DNA of 64,000 nt from positions 14,091,092 to 14,155,091 of the forward strand of contig JALIGW010000021.1 in the NCBI GenBank assembly GCA_023053685.1, written 5' to 3'. This document shows, piece by piece, positions 24,869 to 36,726 of this stretch. Position 1 is the first letter of the stretch. Each line of letters starts with the position of its first letter. A model generated the notes under the pieces. It saw only the letters and a program-made list of their open reading frames with translations, was not told the DNA's origin and did not search any database. This stretch comes from Diadophis punctatus similis (Eukaryota; Chordata; Lepidosauria; Squamata; Dipsadidae). Both the position numbers and the translations under genes were made by a program.

Positions 24869-25003
24869 AAGGTTTTTGCAACCTTGGCCAACCTGGAAGA
24901 TGTAGGGGCTTCAGCTCCCAGAATTCCCCACCCAACATGAAGGCTAGGAATTGTGGGAGTTGAAGTCCACACATCTTCAAGTGGCCAAGTTTGGGATGCA
25001 CTG
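24869..25003. mobile_element. Palindromic hAT MITE, worn
   Basis: Arms carry GCTTCAGCTCCCAGAATTCC and TTGTGGGAGTTGAAGTCCAC. Flanks CTCCTAAT and CTCCAATG match in part. Confidence 0.75.
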
Positions 25004-25014
25004 CTCCAATGAGC

Positions 25015-25140
25015 AGAAGCAGCTTCTTGGATGAGAACCGAAACATCTTCAAGGAAAAAACCAGAAAGCCCAGTTGCCTCTTGAAAAAGCACCTTTGGGT
25101 CAACCATGATCTGGATGGCTGAGAATCTCCATAGACATCC
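25015..25140. mobile_element. Foldback element, right arm
   Basis: CAGCTTCTTGGATGAGAACC, then CAGAAAGCCCAGTTGCCTCT, ending GAGAATCTCCATAGACATCC. Confidence 0.75.
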
Positions 25141-25870
25141 CGCTCCAACAGATGTCCTGAACTCCAGAATAGAGGTATCTTTGGAGGAACATTTTGCTCA
25201 TAGTGGTGATGAAACCAATACCATGACCATTTCACTTGGTCAAAGCTCAAAGCAAAGTCTACTCTCAAACATGAGGGTGAGGAGATAAATAATGGGAGAA
25301 GAAAGGTAGAAGAACAGCATTGGAGAATTCAACACTCAAGCAATATCTTTAGGAGCAGCAGCAGAAGAGAGTTATTTCTTGTTGAGATGAGAATAATATC
25401 TCATAGAGGCAATTTAGATCTTTTCTTGGAATTCAGACAGTTAAAATAAAACCGAGATTAAAAGTCTAATAGAAAATATTTATTTCAGTACAAAAACAAT
25501 AAATTCTGAATAAACTACATTTTGCTGAGTAACACAACCATTCAGGTCAAGAGCTAAGATAGAAGAAAAATTAATAGTGGTTTAGGAATGCATACATGCG
25601 CAAAGAACATCATATCACGTGTTCTGCTTATATTGGAATGTACCATAATGTTAGATAGGGGTGCATCACCCTGCATAGAAATACAACTGACAATATTCAC
25701 TACGTGACATTTCTGAAGTTTTGAAACAACTGATTTGGCTTACTACCTTCAATGCAACTACTCTCTTGATATCTGAGTACCATCCACAATTTTTTTTAGG
25801 AGGACCATAACCTCTCCTGTAAATAGTCCACCAACTCCAAGCCCATCTGTGCCGTTATCCTCCAGATAAG
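25141..25870. other. Unique intron sequence
   Basis: No gene or known repeat is seen. Confidence 0.5.
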
Positions 25871-25879
25871 CTGTTCTTC

Positions 25880-26225
25880 TCTTACTTCATGACATGCCCT
25901 AAGTTAATACTGCAATCAACCAGACCACAAATAATAGTAAGCAATGCCCTAATCAAGGAACTGCCAGATCAGGAAAACAATCAAGCAGTAAACAACAACC
26001 TAATCAAGGAACTACCAAGGAGACAAACAACACTCCCACCACCAATACTGATCAGGGCAAACTACAGTACAAAAACAGAGAGTAAGTCCCACTCTCTTCT
26101 AGCACTGATGATGTTTATCTAATTGGGTAATGAAACGTCTGCAAGAAAACAACCAAGCTCAGGGCGCACACACAGTTCAACACTGAGCTACAAATATTCT
26201 CTTCTACTGGTAATCTGATAGCTAA
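25880..26225 (+). mobile_element. Penelope-like element fragment with hammerhead-like motif
   Basis: The piece has a short internal repeat (CCCTAATCAAGGAACTGCCA, then AACCTAATCAAGGAACTACC), then the hammerhead-like core, then CCAAGCTCAGGGCGCA and GAGCTACAAATATTCTCTTC, which is the shared 3' end of this family. Assignment to Penelope-like elements is by known association of such ribozymes with that class, not by a reverse transcriptase. Confidence 0.5.
26097..26147 (+). ncRNA. Hammerhead-ribozyme-like motif
   Basis: The core has CTGATGA at 26105-26111 and GAAA at 26132-26135. ACGT at 26135-26138 is palindromic, as in minimal stem III, and the predicted cleavage is after C26139 (GTC). Stem I pairs 26097-26104 with 26140-26147 at 7 of 8 positions. 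Stem II is present but worn. Confidence 0.55.
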
Positions 26226-26360
26226 ATCAAGACAATTCAGGACAGACTACTAAAATTCTCCATGCAGTACTTTCCATTTCAGCTATAGAGTTAATACTTA
26301 GCCCATCATCACTTAGTCGATTAAATTTTAACCAAGATTCCTGATAAAGTTAGTCTAAAC

Positions 26361-26484
26361 CAGTAGTGGGTTCTAAAACCCATTGCTACCGGTTCGCTCG
26401 CAGAAGCGTCCCGGGCAGATGGGTGGAGCCTCCCGCCGCTACCAGTTTGCAGAACCGGGCCGAACCGGGAGCAACCGACCGCTG
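26361..26484. mobile_element. hAT MITE, GTTCGCTCGCAGAAGC family
   Basis: It starts CAGTAGTGGGTTCTAAAACC and ends GAGCAACCGACCGCTG. Flanks GTCTAAAC and ATCTAAAC match at 7 of 8. Confidence 0.78.
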
Positions 26485-26994
26485 ATCTAAACCCAAGTTC
26501 CCAAAAGATGTACAGTATATATTTTCAGAAAGTTCTTGATAGATCAAAAGGGTTCCATCCAATATTGATTCAGATAACCAAGTTTCTCAATTTGTCTACT
26601 TTCTGTTTGAGTTTTCTTTCAATAGTACAATATATTTTATTGTTTATTTTTAACTAATTTATGTAGCTATCCATCTCACCAGTGCAGCTCTGAGTATACT
26701 GAAGTGACACATCTGATATATTTTTTAAAAAATAATAATAATTTCCAGATCTGAAGACAGTGAAATGGGTAAAGCACCATGATTCTTACAGCTTCTGAAC
26801 CAATACAGATGGATACCCTAGTCAATGGCATTAGAAAACTAAGGGATCAAATAAGATCAACAGATCACATTCCACTCATCGGTTGATTCAGACTGACTGA
26901 GACCATAACTATGCTTGAATACTGTTGGAAACAGGTTCAAATTACAAGTTATCATAATTTGGTAGCTATCATTTCGACTCCCTTATTTATCTTA

Positions 26995-27200
26995 TGCCAA
27001 GTATGTCCCAAAGGTGCTTTTTCAAGAGGCAACTGGAGTTTGCTTTTCCTTGAAGACGTTTCACTTCTCATCCAAGAAGCTTGAGGAGAAGTGAAACATC
27101 TTCAAGGAAAAATCAAGAAAGTCCAGTTGTCTCTTGAAAAAGCACCTTTGGGATAACCATGACCTGGATGACTGAGAATGTCCATAGACTTGTGCCAAGT
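26995..27200. mobile_element. Compact foldback element
   Basis: AAGGTGCTTTTTCAAGAGGC with CTTCTCATCCAAGAAGCTTG, then the inverse arm, ending GAGAATGTCCATAGACTTG. TGCCAAGTAT occurs on both sides and may be a 9-10 bp target duplication. Confidence 0.75.
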
Positions 27201-27224
27201 ATTTTTGTATTTTTGCTGTTTTCC

Positions 27225-27810
27225 TGGCAAACTTATGCTAGACCAATCTTAGAGTATTGTTCAACTGTTTGGAATCCCCACCATATATCAGACATCAGTA
27301 CAATTGAGCGGGTTCAGAAGTACTTTACGAGAAAAGTCTTGTCCGCTTCTGTACACAATAGAATTCCTTATGCTACTAGGCTCGAAATTCTCGGTTTGGA
27401 TAACTTAGAACTGCGTCGCTTGCGGTCAGACCTAGGTATTGCATACAAAATTATATGTAGTAATGTTTTACCTGTAAATGACTTTTTCTATTTTAATCGC
27501 AATAATACACGCGCGAAGAACCGCTTTAAACTCAATGTAAATCGTTCTAAACTTGATCGTAAAAATATGATTTTTGTAATAGAGTTGTCAAAGTCTGGAA
27601 TGCCCTACCTGATTCAGTTGTCTCAGCTACAAATTTTCACAGTTTCAGCCACAAATTGACTTCCGTGGACCTGACTTAATACTTAAGTGGTCAGTAGAGG
27701 GGGCGTGCATAAGTGCACTAACGTGCCCATCGTCCCTGTCATTGCATTTTTATTCTTGTTCTTGTTCTCATTTTTTGTTTGAAAAATTCCAATAAATAAA
27801 AAAATAAACA
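27225..27810 (+). mobile_element. LINE 3' end of a family unlike the CR1 and L2 copies here
   Basis: An open frame at about 27230-27658 reads ARPILEYCSTVWNPHHISDI, then TIERVQKYFTRK and LEILGLDNLELRRLRSDLGI. This is the thumb and C-terminal part of a Jockey/Rex/CR1-group reverse transcriptase. A short 3' UTR with AATAAATAAAA follows. The frame is not broken over more than 140 codons. The 5' part is missing. The exact clade needs a search. Confidence 0.7.
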
Positions 27811-27829
27811 TGGAATAATAAAATAAAAA

Positions 27830-28622
27830 TGGAAATAAAAAGAATTTATGATATAAAGCCACTTAAAACCTAGGAGGGCTTTCAACTAGGATAACCATGA
27901 AATGCTTAATTATAGATTAGTGGGATATCTGAATAACTGATTAGTTCCAACCAATGACGGAACTGAAAATTTCAGCAACTGTTCCACCTCCATCGCTGAA
28001 CTTTCAAAACGTTGAATGCCTAAAATTAAACAATTATGCTATAAAACTTTATTTTGTTTATGGTCACACAGCTGATATAATTATAGTTTCGGTTCCATTA
28101 GATCCAGCTGCTGTACTTGCTCAGGAACAAGATAACTTAATAGTTTTATTATTTGAATTGTGCTAAGATAACTTTGCTCCTGTAATCCACATTAATTATT
28201 AAATCCAATCACAAGCAAGAAAAATGTATATAGTTCTTTGATCTTCAGGGATCTCAATGATTTCTTAACAAGAAAAAGTAGAAAGACAAGACTGAACAAA
28301 AAGACAGATTAAGGAGTATTCAGATGGAGTCAGCCAATGCTCCTTTTTAACATTGTGTTAAATGCATGAAGCAGGACAAGAAAATCCTACAGTGGTTTTG
28401 AGCAAAGCCATAGAGATATATTCCTAAGATTATGAATGAGTAACTAACCATAACTCTTGGGAGTTAAAAGCTAAAATATGCATATAAGAAACTGGAAAAT
28501 CCAGTTTCCAACTGCTCCATCATTACTTCAAGGATGTATAAGTTAATAATTGCTAATAATAATTGTAGTGCACAAAAACGGCCAGGCTGTGTGTTAAATC
28601 AGCAAGATTCATTGTGCACAGC
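27830..28622. other. Unique intron sequence
   Basis: No gene or known repeat is seen. Confidence 0.5.
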
Positions 28623-28627
28623 ACAAA

Positions 28628-29164
28628 TGTTGTGGCCTATCGGCCATCGGCCCCTCCAGCAGCCGAATCAGAGGAGGAGGAGGAGGCGTGGGAATCAGGG
28701 CCAGCATCAAGGCAACCTGAGAGCTCCGAGGGGGAAAAGGGAATGGGGCTGGCAGAGAGAGAGACAGAGGCGGCCCCTGGGCCGGCCGTCAGCCCCCAGA
28801 TGGAGAGTCAATAGCCCCCAGGTCTGGAGGTGGCTGATGAGGAAGAGGAGGAATAGCTGGGCCCAGTGCCTGATCCGTGGATGCGCAGAAGGCAAAGGAG
28901 AGGAGAGCAGTGGAAATCTATGGGCTGGTCCTTGGGACGGAAGAGACACCGCTGCTAGCAAAGCCCCACCCTAGCTCTGGGGATAAAAGGCAGGGGGCGG
29001 AGATGAATAGATGTGGCAGACAACTATTAATCCCCCCTGCCAGACGGACTTCCAAGCCTGCAGTGAGAGAGAGACTTTTTGCCTGGGCTGCCGGCGCTCC
29101 TAATAAAGGAATCATTGCTTCAACTACAGAGGGTTTGTCGTGTTTGGGGAGCTGGCTCAGAACA
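28628..29164 (+). mobile_element. Solo LTR, 537 bp
   Basis: It starts TGTTGTGGCC and ends CAGAACA, with ACAAA repeated at 28623-28627 and 29165-29169. It has a TATA-like GGGGATAAAAGGC near 28979 and AATAAAG near 29102, in the right order for U3-R-U5. There is no internal coding region. It could be a Gypsy or an endogenous retrovirus LTR. Confidence 0.82.
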
Positions 29165-29364
29165 ACAAAGTGCATTGTTGCTTCCCTCATCCTAAATTCT
29201 TAAATGGTCTCATCACATTTTGATGAACCAATATAAACATGACTGCAGTGTATGTTGTCATATCATGAATTCAGTATCAGGAATTACAACAAAAAGGGAT
29301 GGGGAAAAAAGCATTATCCAAGTAAGTACATAGTATAAGTCTGAAAGAGAGTTTTGATCATTAT

Positions 29365-29780
29365 AGGCAAGTCCTCGAGTTACGGTTATAATGGAGCCTG
29401 CCCATCACAGACATAACTTACGATTGTTGCAAAGGAGGTCACTCACGTACTGACTCCATTTTTAAGACCCTTTTTAGAGGTTGGTCACTAGGCACGGTTG
29501 TTAAGCGAACCGTGGTTTATTAGGGGCGCGGTTTTTGTCGAAAGTTGAGCGTAAATGCAGTGTTTGGCAAAACCGTCATAAAACAGGGTCGCATGACCGC
29601 AGGGCGCTGCAAAGATGTCCTGGCTGCCAAATGACCGAAGGATGGTCATGTGACTGAGGGGGGCAGGGTCTCCCGACCATCAGAACTTTGAATCCAGATC
29701 ATAAATACCCCCCATCCCACTTCGATAGGTCTATGGGAACTTTGAACAGCTGTTAAGTGCTTGCAAATCAAGGATTACCT
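29365..29780. mobile_element. CAGGTAGTCC-family MITE
   Basis: A full-length but divergent copy, CpG-rich, from AGGCAAGTCCTCGAGTTACG to AAGGATTACCTG. Confidence 0.8.
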
Positions 29781-30019
29781 GTATCTCAAAAAAGAGAGTT
29801 GGGAAAGCGGCAGGAAAAAGAAACAAAACAAATACAGGTAGTTCTTGACTTGCAACAGTTCGTTTCGTGACCGTTCGAAGTTACAACGGCCCTGATTAAA
29901 GGGATTCGTGGTCTCATCGCAGTCGTGAATTAATAAAAATATGACTGCAGCATATGTCATCATGAATTCAGCATTAGGAATTTATAACAAAAAGGGATGG
30001 AAAAATGCATTATCCAAGT

Positions 30020-30360
30020 ACAGCTGGTCCTTGACTTACAACAGTTCGTTTAGTGACCGTTCGAAGTTACAACGGCACTGAAAAATGTTAACTTGTGACC
30101 GTTTTTCACACTTAATGACCGTTGCGGCATCCCCATGACCATGTGATCCAAATTCAGATATTTGGCAACTAGCATGTACTTATGACGGTTGCAGTGTCCC
30201 GGGGCCATGTGATTTTTGCGGCCTTCCGACAAGCGAAGTCAATGGGGAAGCCAGATTTGCTTAACAACCGTGTTATTAATTTAACAACTGCAGTGATTCA
30301 TTTAACAACTGTGGCAGGAAAAGTCATAAAATGGGGCAAAACTCCCTTAACAAATTTCCC
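30020..30360. mobile_element. CAGGTAGTCC-family MITE, right end lost in CR1
   Basis: It starts at TA with CAGCTGGTCCTTGACTTACA. A small separate left-end scrap lies at 29834-29900. The right end passes into CR1 at about 30360. Confidence 0.8.
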
Positions 30361-30690
30361 TTCCAACTCTGTTATCCTTCACAAAATTAACCAGTGGAAC
30401 GACTTGCCTCCAGAAGTTGTGGGTGCTCCATCAATGGAGGTTTTCAAGAAGAGATTGGCATGAATGGTATAGGGTAGTGTTTCTGAACCTTGGCAGTTTG
30501 AAGATGTGTGGACTCCAACTCCCAGAATTCCCCAGCCAGCGTTGCTGGCTGGGGAATTCTGGGAGTTGAAGTCCACACATCTTCAAACTGCCAAGGTTCA
30601 GAAACACTGGTATAGGGTCTCCCCCCCTGAGCAGGGGGTTACACTAGAAGACCTCCAAGGTCCCTTCCAACTCTGTTATTCTCACTCCTT
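30361..30690 (+). mobile_element. CR1 3' end interrupted by a palindromic hAT MITE
   Basis: CR1 runs to 30474 (GAATGGTATAGGG) and resumes at 30610 with the same octamer. It ends CCTTCCAACTCTGTTATTC. Confidence 0.88.
30475..30609. mobile_element. Palindromic hAT MITE inside CR1
   Basis: The 135-bp hairpin-forming copy has GTATAGGG exactly on both sides (30467-30474 and 30610-30617). Confidence 0.92.
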
Positions 30691-33360
30691 CATCATGAAA
30701 CTAATCCAGAAAGCGTGAATATTCTTTTTTTTCCCTCACCTTACCTCCTTCTGCACCTGCTGACTTAATGCCGCATAATGTTTTACAAAAGGCTCCATTG
30801 CCAGTGAGGCATTTCTGAATAATTCAGATAGAGCACAGATCTCTCATACTGTGACCGCCCTCAGTAACATAAGGCGAACCACCTCTGATAGGGAGCTGCC
30901 ATCTGGCTGTTAAGGCACAAAATATGAATTTGTTTCGAAAGCCAAATAAACATTTGCAGAGACTTGCACTTCAGGACTTTCATATCCTTTTGTCTATTTA
31001 AAGCAAGGTCACATCCACTGCTGACACACGTCCTCAGTCGCAGAGGTTTCTGCCCCTCGAATTTGAGCCACAATTTAATTATTCATACCCGGCTTGCTCG
31101 TATAATCCTTGGGGTATATAGTAAAGTACATGCTGTTGACATTTGTAAAATTCTTACATTTGGGAAGCCTGGCTGTCTCCCTCAATTCATTGTTTCCAGG
31201 GTTTTTCCCCAGCATGAACAATTTTATATCTGGGGTTTTTTTTTTAAGCTGCTTGTGGTGATTCAGTTTTGAAAGCTAAAAGCAATTCAAAAGGTAATTG
31301 AAAACAGAAATAAAATGTCTCCTGCACACAGGCTTCTGAAGGATGAGTCAGGAGAGAAACACCTGACTATCAAGGGCATCATGAAGAATGACCAATTAAG
31401 ACCACAAACATCTATGAAGTATAAATTGGAATGTCTGGTATGCCTCAGACTGGCTTGAATGCTGAACAGAAAAAGAGTCTATGACCTTTCCTATTTTGCC
31501 ACTGTGCCTAAAGGCAGCTCCTTAAAAATATTGAAAAGTTATTGCAGGAAGTGAAACAAACAGAAATAAAAACATCCACCGGTCATTATGCTCCAGTGGA
31601 TCAGGCCAGGTAACAGGTTTTTTTTTACAAGTTCAAGGCCAAGAAGCAAGCTGGACTCAGTTAATGCACTGTATATGGGGGGGGGGGAGGTTTTTCTCTT
31701 ATTTCTTTAACCCAGGGTACCTGATGGGGTAACTAGTTTTGTATCATTGACAGAGAATTAACAAGTAAAAATAATAATTATACCACCAAAAAACAGGGTG
31801 ATTTTTGCCTAGTTTCAAAAACACACTATGTGGTATAGACCAACCCAGAATATAAAAGGATATAAAAGGATATAATATAATATAATAACATATGCAATAC
31901 AATATAATTGTATATAATACAATGTATGTGATATGATATATATAATAGAATATAAATAGAATGTAGAATAGAATGTAGAATATAATAGAAAATAAAATAT
32001 AATAGAAAATAAAATATAATAGAAAATAAAATAATATAAATATAAATATACATACGTGTGTGTGGATGGATGGATGATAGATAGATAGATAGATAGATAT
32101 TCACATTTCTGTGAGCATAAATTTACCAAAGTCATGTGAACCTCACCAATTGTAGTTTATTCAACTATTTATTTAAGCATGGCTATTAAATATGAAGGGG
32201 TATGCCGAAAAAGGATTCAGCTACTATTCATTTGCTCACTAAAATGAAAACAGAATCTGGAAATGTATCTGAAAATTCTAATTTTATATAACAGATAAGC
32301 AGTGTTCTGGATTCTGCCAATTGAAAGGGGACCAAAATCTTTCCTATCCATCCTCATTGTATCAAATAGGGAATTTGTTACAAAATTTGTGTGGAAAGCT
32401 ATGTTACAGAAGTTTGCTCAAAATTCTTTACAGTTTGTCTAAAACAGGGTTACACAGTTTGATATTTGATAGTTGTTTGCGAAGACTGGATACAAATTTT
32501 TTGTATCATTGACCTAAAGTAACCAAAACTTTCAGATTATTTTTTTCCTTTTTATTCAATTCAAATTAGCTACTTTAATCTACTTGGGGAAGAATCTAAT
32601 CAACAAACACAAACCACTACAAAACGTTATTGTCAGGGTTGCATTCTTAATTAAGTCCAATTATTCTCCAAGCATATTTAGGTGAATATAGTCATGCACC
32701 AACACTCCTAAAAATAATTCAATTTCTTTTTTTTCCTCTCCAAAGTGGAACTGCCAACTAAACTGGTTTCTCTGCAATATTGTAGAAGTAGAAAATCACA
32801 AGTAATTAAAAATCAAGCCGCATGACCCTGCTCAGTTAAAGCAGGAGGAGAATTGTAGAGTTGGAAAGGACCACAATAGAAGCTCATTCGACCTTTTGCA
32901 ACGTGAAGGAAAACTGATTGAACCATCCAGCTTCTTCTAAAAGCTTTCAGAGATAAGAAAATCTCAGAATGTCAAAAAAATCCAGTTTAAGTCGCCAGAG
33001 AGCTGTGGTAGATTATCTTGCACAAAATATGCTCCAATTTACAGTTGCTTAAACAGCCGAGTACTGTTGTAATTTTTTTTTGAAAAGGTGTTACAGAACC
33101 ATACATTAAGTATTTATTTGTTATGTCAAGCACAGTGTAGCAAAATTGTATTATTCTATTGGAAAGTAGAAAAATAACCAGATTGGTCAGCAAAACCCCT
33201 AGAAAAGCAATCTGCTTGATAATACCACCGACAGCTCTCTTCAAGCTTAGACCACAAAATTTTTCTCATTATCAGAGAGAATTCATACTTCCCTCAAGTT
33301 ACGACCAGCTTGAAAAGGGGTCAAAACGTTTGTCCAAATGACATTCCAGCCCCTTCCAAG
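30690..33360. other. Mostly unique sequence with an AT-rich simple block
   Basis: Bases 30780-31300 are repeat-free and could hold a conserved element. Bases 31850-32100 are TATAA/GAATATAA-rich low-complexity DNA ending in a short GATA run. No gene is seen. Confidence 0.45.
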
Positions 33361-33367
33361 GTGGAAC

Positions 33368-33592
33368 ATGGAATCCTAGGGCTGGAAGGGACCTCAGAGG
33401 TCTTCTAGTCTAACCCTCTTACTCAAGGCAGAAGATCTTATACCATCCTGGTCAAATTGACTATCACTAAGTATTGTATCTTATGATACTTGATGAACGT
33501 ATTTTTATGCACACTGAGAGCTTATGCACCGAAGACAAATTCCTTGTGGTGTCCAATCCCACTTGGCCAATAAAGAATTCTATTCTTTTGTC
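33368..33592. mobile_element. CR1 3' scrap joined to another LINE tail
   Basis: Bases 33368-33452 are minus-strand CR1. Bases 33455-33592 read CTATCACTAAGTATTGTATC, then CAAATTCCTTGTGGTGTCCA and GGCCAATAAAGAATTCTATT, a 3' tail common in non-LTR elements. I cannot name its family. Confidence 0.55.
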
Positions 33593-33906
33593 ACCCCCTC
33601 CCTTCCTCCCTCCCCAAAAATGGGTTGCCCGGTGTATTTCTGAAAACCTCCAGTACTTTCAATTTCTCTTGAACATTTGCAACTGGAATCGTACAAAGAG
33701 AGAATACACCGTGGGATTAAGGAGCCGTGCAGCCTTACTTCAACCACATTATCACCCAGGAGGCAGAGTGGACGGATTCATTTTGGGTCAGTTCCTTGGA
33801 TGGAAAGAGAAATTAGAAACAGAACTGTGAAACGGGGCTCAATATCTGCCCCACAATCAATCTTACCAAGCTGTTTTAAAATCTGGGGTTAAGCTATCTC
33901 ATAGGT

Positions 33907-34301
33907 CAGTGATGGCGAACCTATGGCATGGGTGCCACAGGTGGCACGCGGAGCCATATCTGAGGGCACGCGAGGCGTTGCCCTACGTCAGCTCCAGCGC
34001 ACTAGTCAGCTGATTTTCGGCCTTCTTTTCGGCCGTTTTTGCTCTCCCCAGGCTTCAGGAAAGCCTCCTGAACCCTGGTGACAGTGAAAAATGGCCCAAC
34101 GGGCCTACCAGAAGTCTGGAAGCTTCAGTGAGGCATGTGCGCATGCGCGGGGGGTTGTGTGCATGCGCGAGGGGCAGTGTGGGGATTGTGTGCATGCGTG
34201 GGGGGAGGGCATTGCATTATGGGTGTGGGCACGCACACGCACGTTATCGCGCGCACGCACACCCTTTTGGCACCCGAGCCAAAAAAGGTTCGCCATCACT
34301 G
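33907..34301. mobile_element. CAGTGATGGCGAACC-family hAT element
   Basis: A full copy of 395 bp with intact ends. TCATAGGT is repeated exactly at 33899-33906 and 34302-34309. Confidence 0.92.
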
Positions 34302-34361
34302 TCATAGGTGATGCAAATAGTAGACCTAGGCAAAAAAACACAGAGGTTCTGAAGATTTGTA

Positions 34362-34814
34362 CAGGTAATCCTTGACTTATAACCATTCATTTAGTGACTG
34401 TTCAAAGTTATGATGCCACTGCAAATAAGGGAAGTCCTTGTCCTGAGCCATGAATATTCTCCTTTATTAGTAACACTGAAAATAGTCACTTATGACCGAG
34501 CTTCACACTTACGACCGTGAGAATATCCCCACGGTCATGTGATCAAAATTCGGACACTTGGCAACTGGCATGTACTTATGACGGTTGCACTGTCCCGGGG
34601 TCACATGACCACCATTGGTATCCTTCCCGGCCGGCTTCTGACAAGCAAAGTCAATGGGGGAAATCAGATTCGCTTAACAGGCTTCACTTAATGACTGCGG
34701 TGACTCACTTAACAACTTGGGCAAAAAGATCGTAAAATGAGGTGCAACTCACTTAACAACTGCCTCACGTAGCAACAGAAATCTGGAGCTCAATTTTAAG
34801 TTGAGGTCTACCTG
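34362..34814. mobile_element. CAGGTAGTCC-family MITE
   Basis: A full copy with TA at both sides, from CAGGTAATCCTTGACTTATA to GAGGTCTACCTG. Confidence 0.87.
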
Positions 34815-36726
34815 TAGAGAGTAACCTGCCTGTTTCATGAACAGAATCTAAGAGTGAAACAGCTGTTTTACTACACTTTACTTCCCGTGTCTCACCAAGC
34901 AAGGAAGACTTGAGTGGATGAAAAAAAAATGCAATAGCAATCCAGCTACTGTGTGCTGTCTCATCTTTTTGCTCCTACCCTGAATCAAAGCCTTGGATAT
35001 CACCCATGCAAATTTGCAAACATATTTCATCTCATGAAGTACCTTCACTGGGAACCAGAACTCTGCCTGGATGAATCTGCGCAGCTATCACAAAGTACAG
35101 ATCAAAATCAACCCTACCCAAAGCTGGTGGCTTCCCAGATGCCTTGAGATGACAATGCTCAGCCTGAGACGCATGGACAATGCAGGAAACACTCCCATGC
35201 CCATGCTTCTCAAGCACGTTTTCTGCTTCAAATAGGAACAGCTGCACGTTCCTCTTTCACATCAAGTTATAAGCCCAGAGATTCAATAAAATCTATTAAA
35301 TAAATAAATGTCATAGCATCATTAAGATGCTGGAATCGGATTGGGGAGACCGGGGTTCTGGGTGTGACTGCGGCCCCCACGTTTCTGCCAGGGTTTCTTT
35401 TTTGGGTGCAACCTTAAATTGACACATACCAACTTACTACATGCCAACCCTTCCCTAGACTCCCACTGGGCATCAGAATCGGGCATCCTCTCTTGGTCCA
35501 ATTAATTACCATTAGGGTGATTGTTTTAAGAATAAAAGCGAGATTTTTCAGTTAAAAACTCCACTGAGCTCAGAGAAAAAGTGGGATGGTGATACAAATA
35601 ATAATATGGTAAAGAGATTTCAGGTTTCCTGGGCCGTAGGCTTCTGTGCAGAAGGAAGAGAGTAAGCTAAAACATAAATCAACGTTCTAATGTTACAGAA
35701 CAACAAGATCCATCAATGAATGGACCCACCCATTTTGAATGTGTGTGCCACAAGAAAAATGCTGAAATTATCATTAGGTAGGTAGTGAATATATCTGTAG
35801 CCTCCATAGGCTGAACTCCTCCTCCCAGCATCCCCCAACAATGGCCACGCGCTAACTAACAGCACTGGAAATTGTCTGCATAAAATCAATTCAAAGGTCA
35901 CAAAGAACAAGCCCACCCATTAATTCTCAACTTCTTGCTGACCCCCTGGCCCGAAAACCCCCTACATGTTTTACCTAAGGATGGAAATAACCTCCAGGTC
36001 CCAAATTTATGCCTTGGTTTCTTTTGGGTGTGACCTTAAATCAACACAACAATTTCAACTTCATGCCCCAAATCTCCTCTCTCATCCTTGGGGGGGGGGA
36101 GGGGATTCTGACCCTGCAGGCTTCCTTCTTAAATCAGCCTCTCTTCTCTAATCTAAATTTCTGCAGAATTTTGCCCTGTAAAAGAATCTCAAGATCCTGG
36201 AAATACACGTTGGTTTACGGATATAGGGTGGGTCTAACAATGGGGCCTTAATCCAGTTGGTGGGGGAGGGAGGAAATTCTGAATTAAGGATGGTTCAAGT
36301 CTCAGTGCTCTCCCAGTTCATTCCCATTCCGCCTTCCACCTCGAATGAAAAAAGCCCAAATCTCTATAGAGTGAATGCTTCTGACGATTCTTTACCCGAG
36401 TCCTAAATATGCAATTAAATTGGAACAACGTGTTCCCAACGATGCACTTCTTAAGCACCTTACGCACAAAGAAAAGATCGTCTCATCCCTAAATTTAAGT
36501 GTTTGCAGCTCTTTCCCACAGCTACCCCCCCCCCCAGGACACCGACCACTTTTTGAAGCACCCCAAAAGGACCATCCTGCATTCTGGCAGAGATTCCTCT
36601 GATTACTAGACCCAACCTCATTCTTGTAAGTTTCCAAGACATTCATTAGACAGCTGGCCTCTGGCCGGGCCTGAGCCAGTCACCTAAGTCCAGCTTACCT
36701 TACATGTCCCTTTGAAAGGATCTTAC
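34815..36726. other. Unique sequence next to TSC22D1 exon 1
   Basis: No repeat family is recognised in these 1.9 kb of proximal intron. Short G or C runs are the only simple sequence. Confidence 0.5.

Noticed and set aside
28534..29203. Several frames of 66-146 codons
   Set aside because: They fall in the GC-rich solo LTR and do not resemble any protein.
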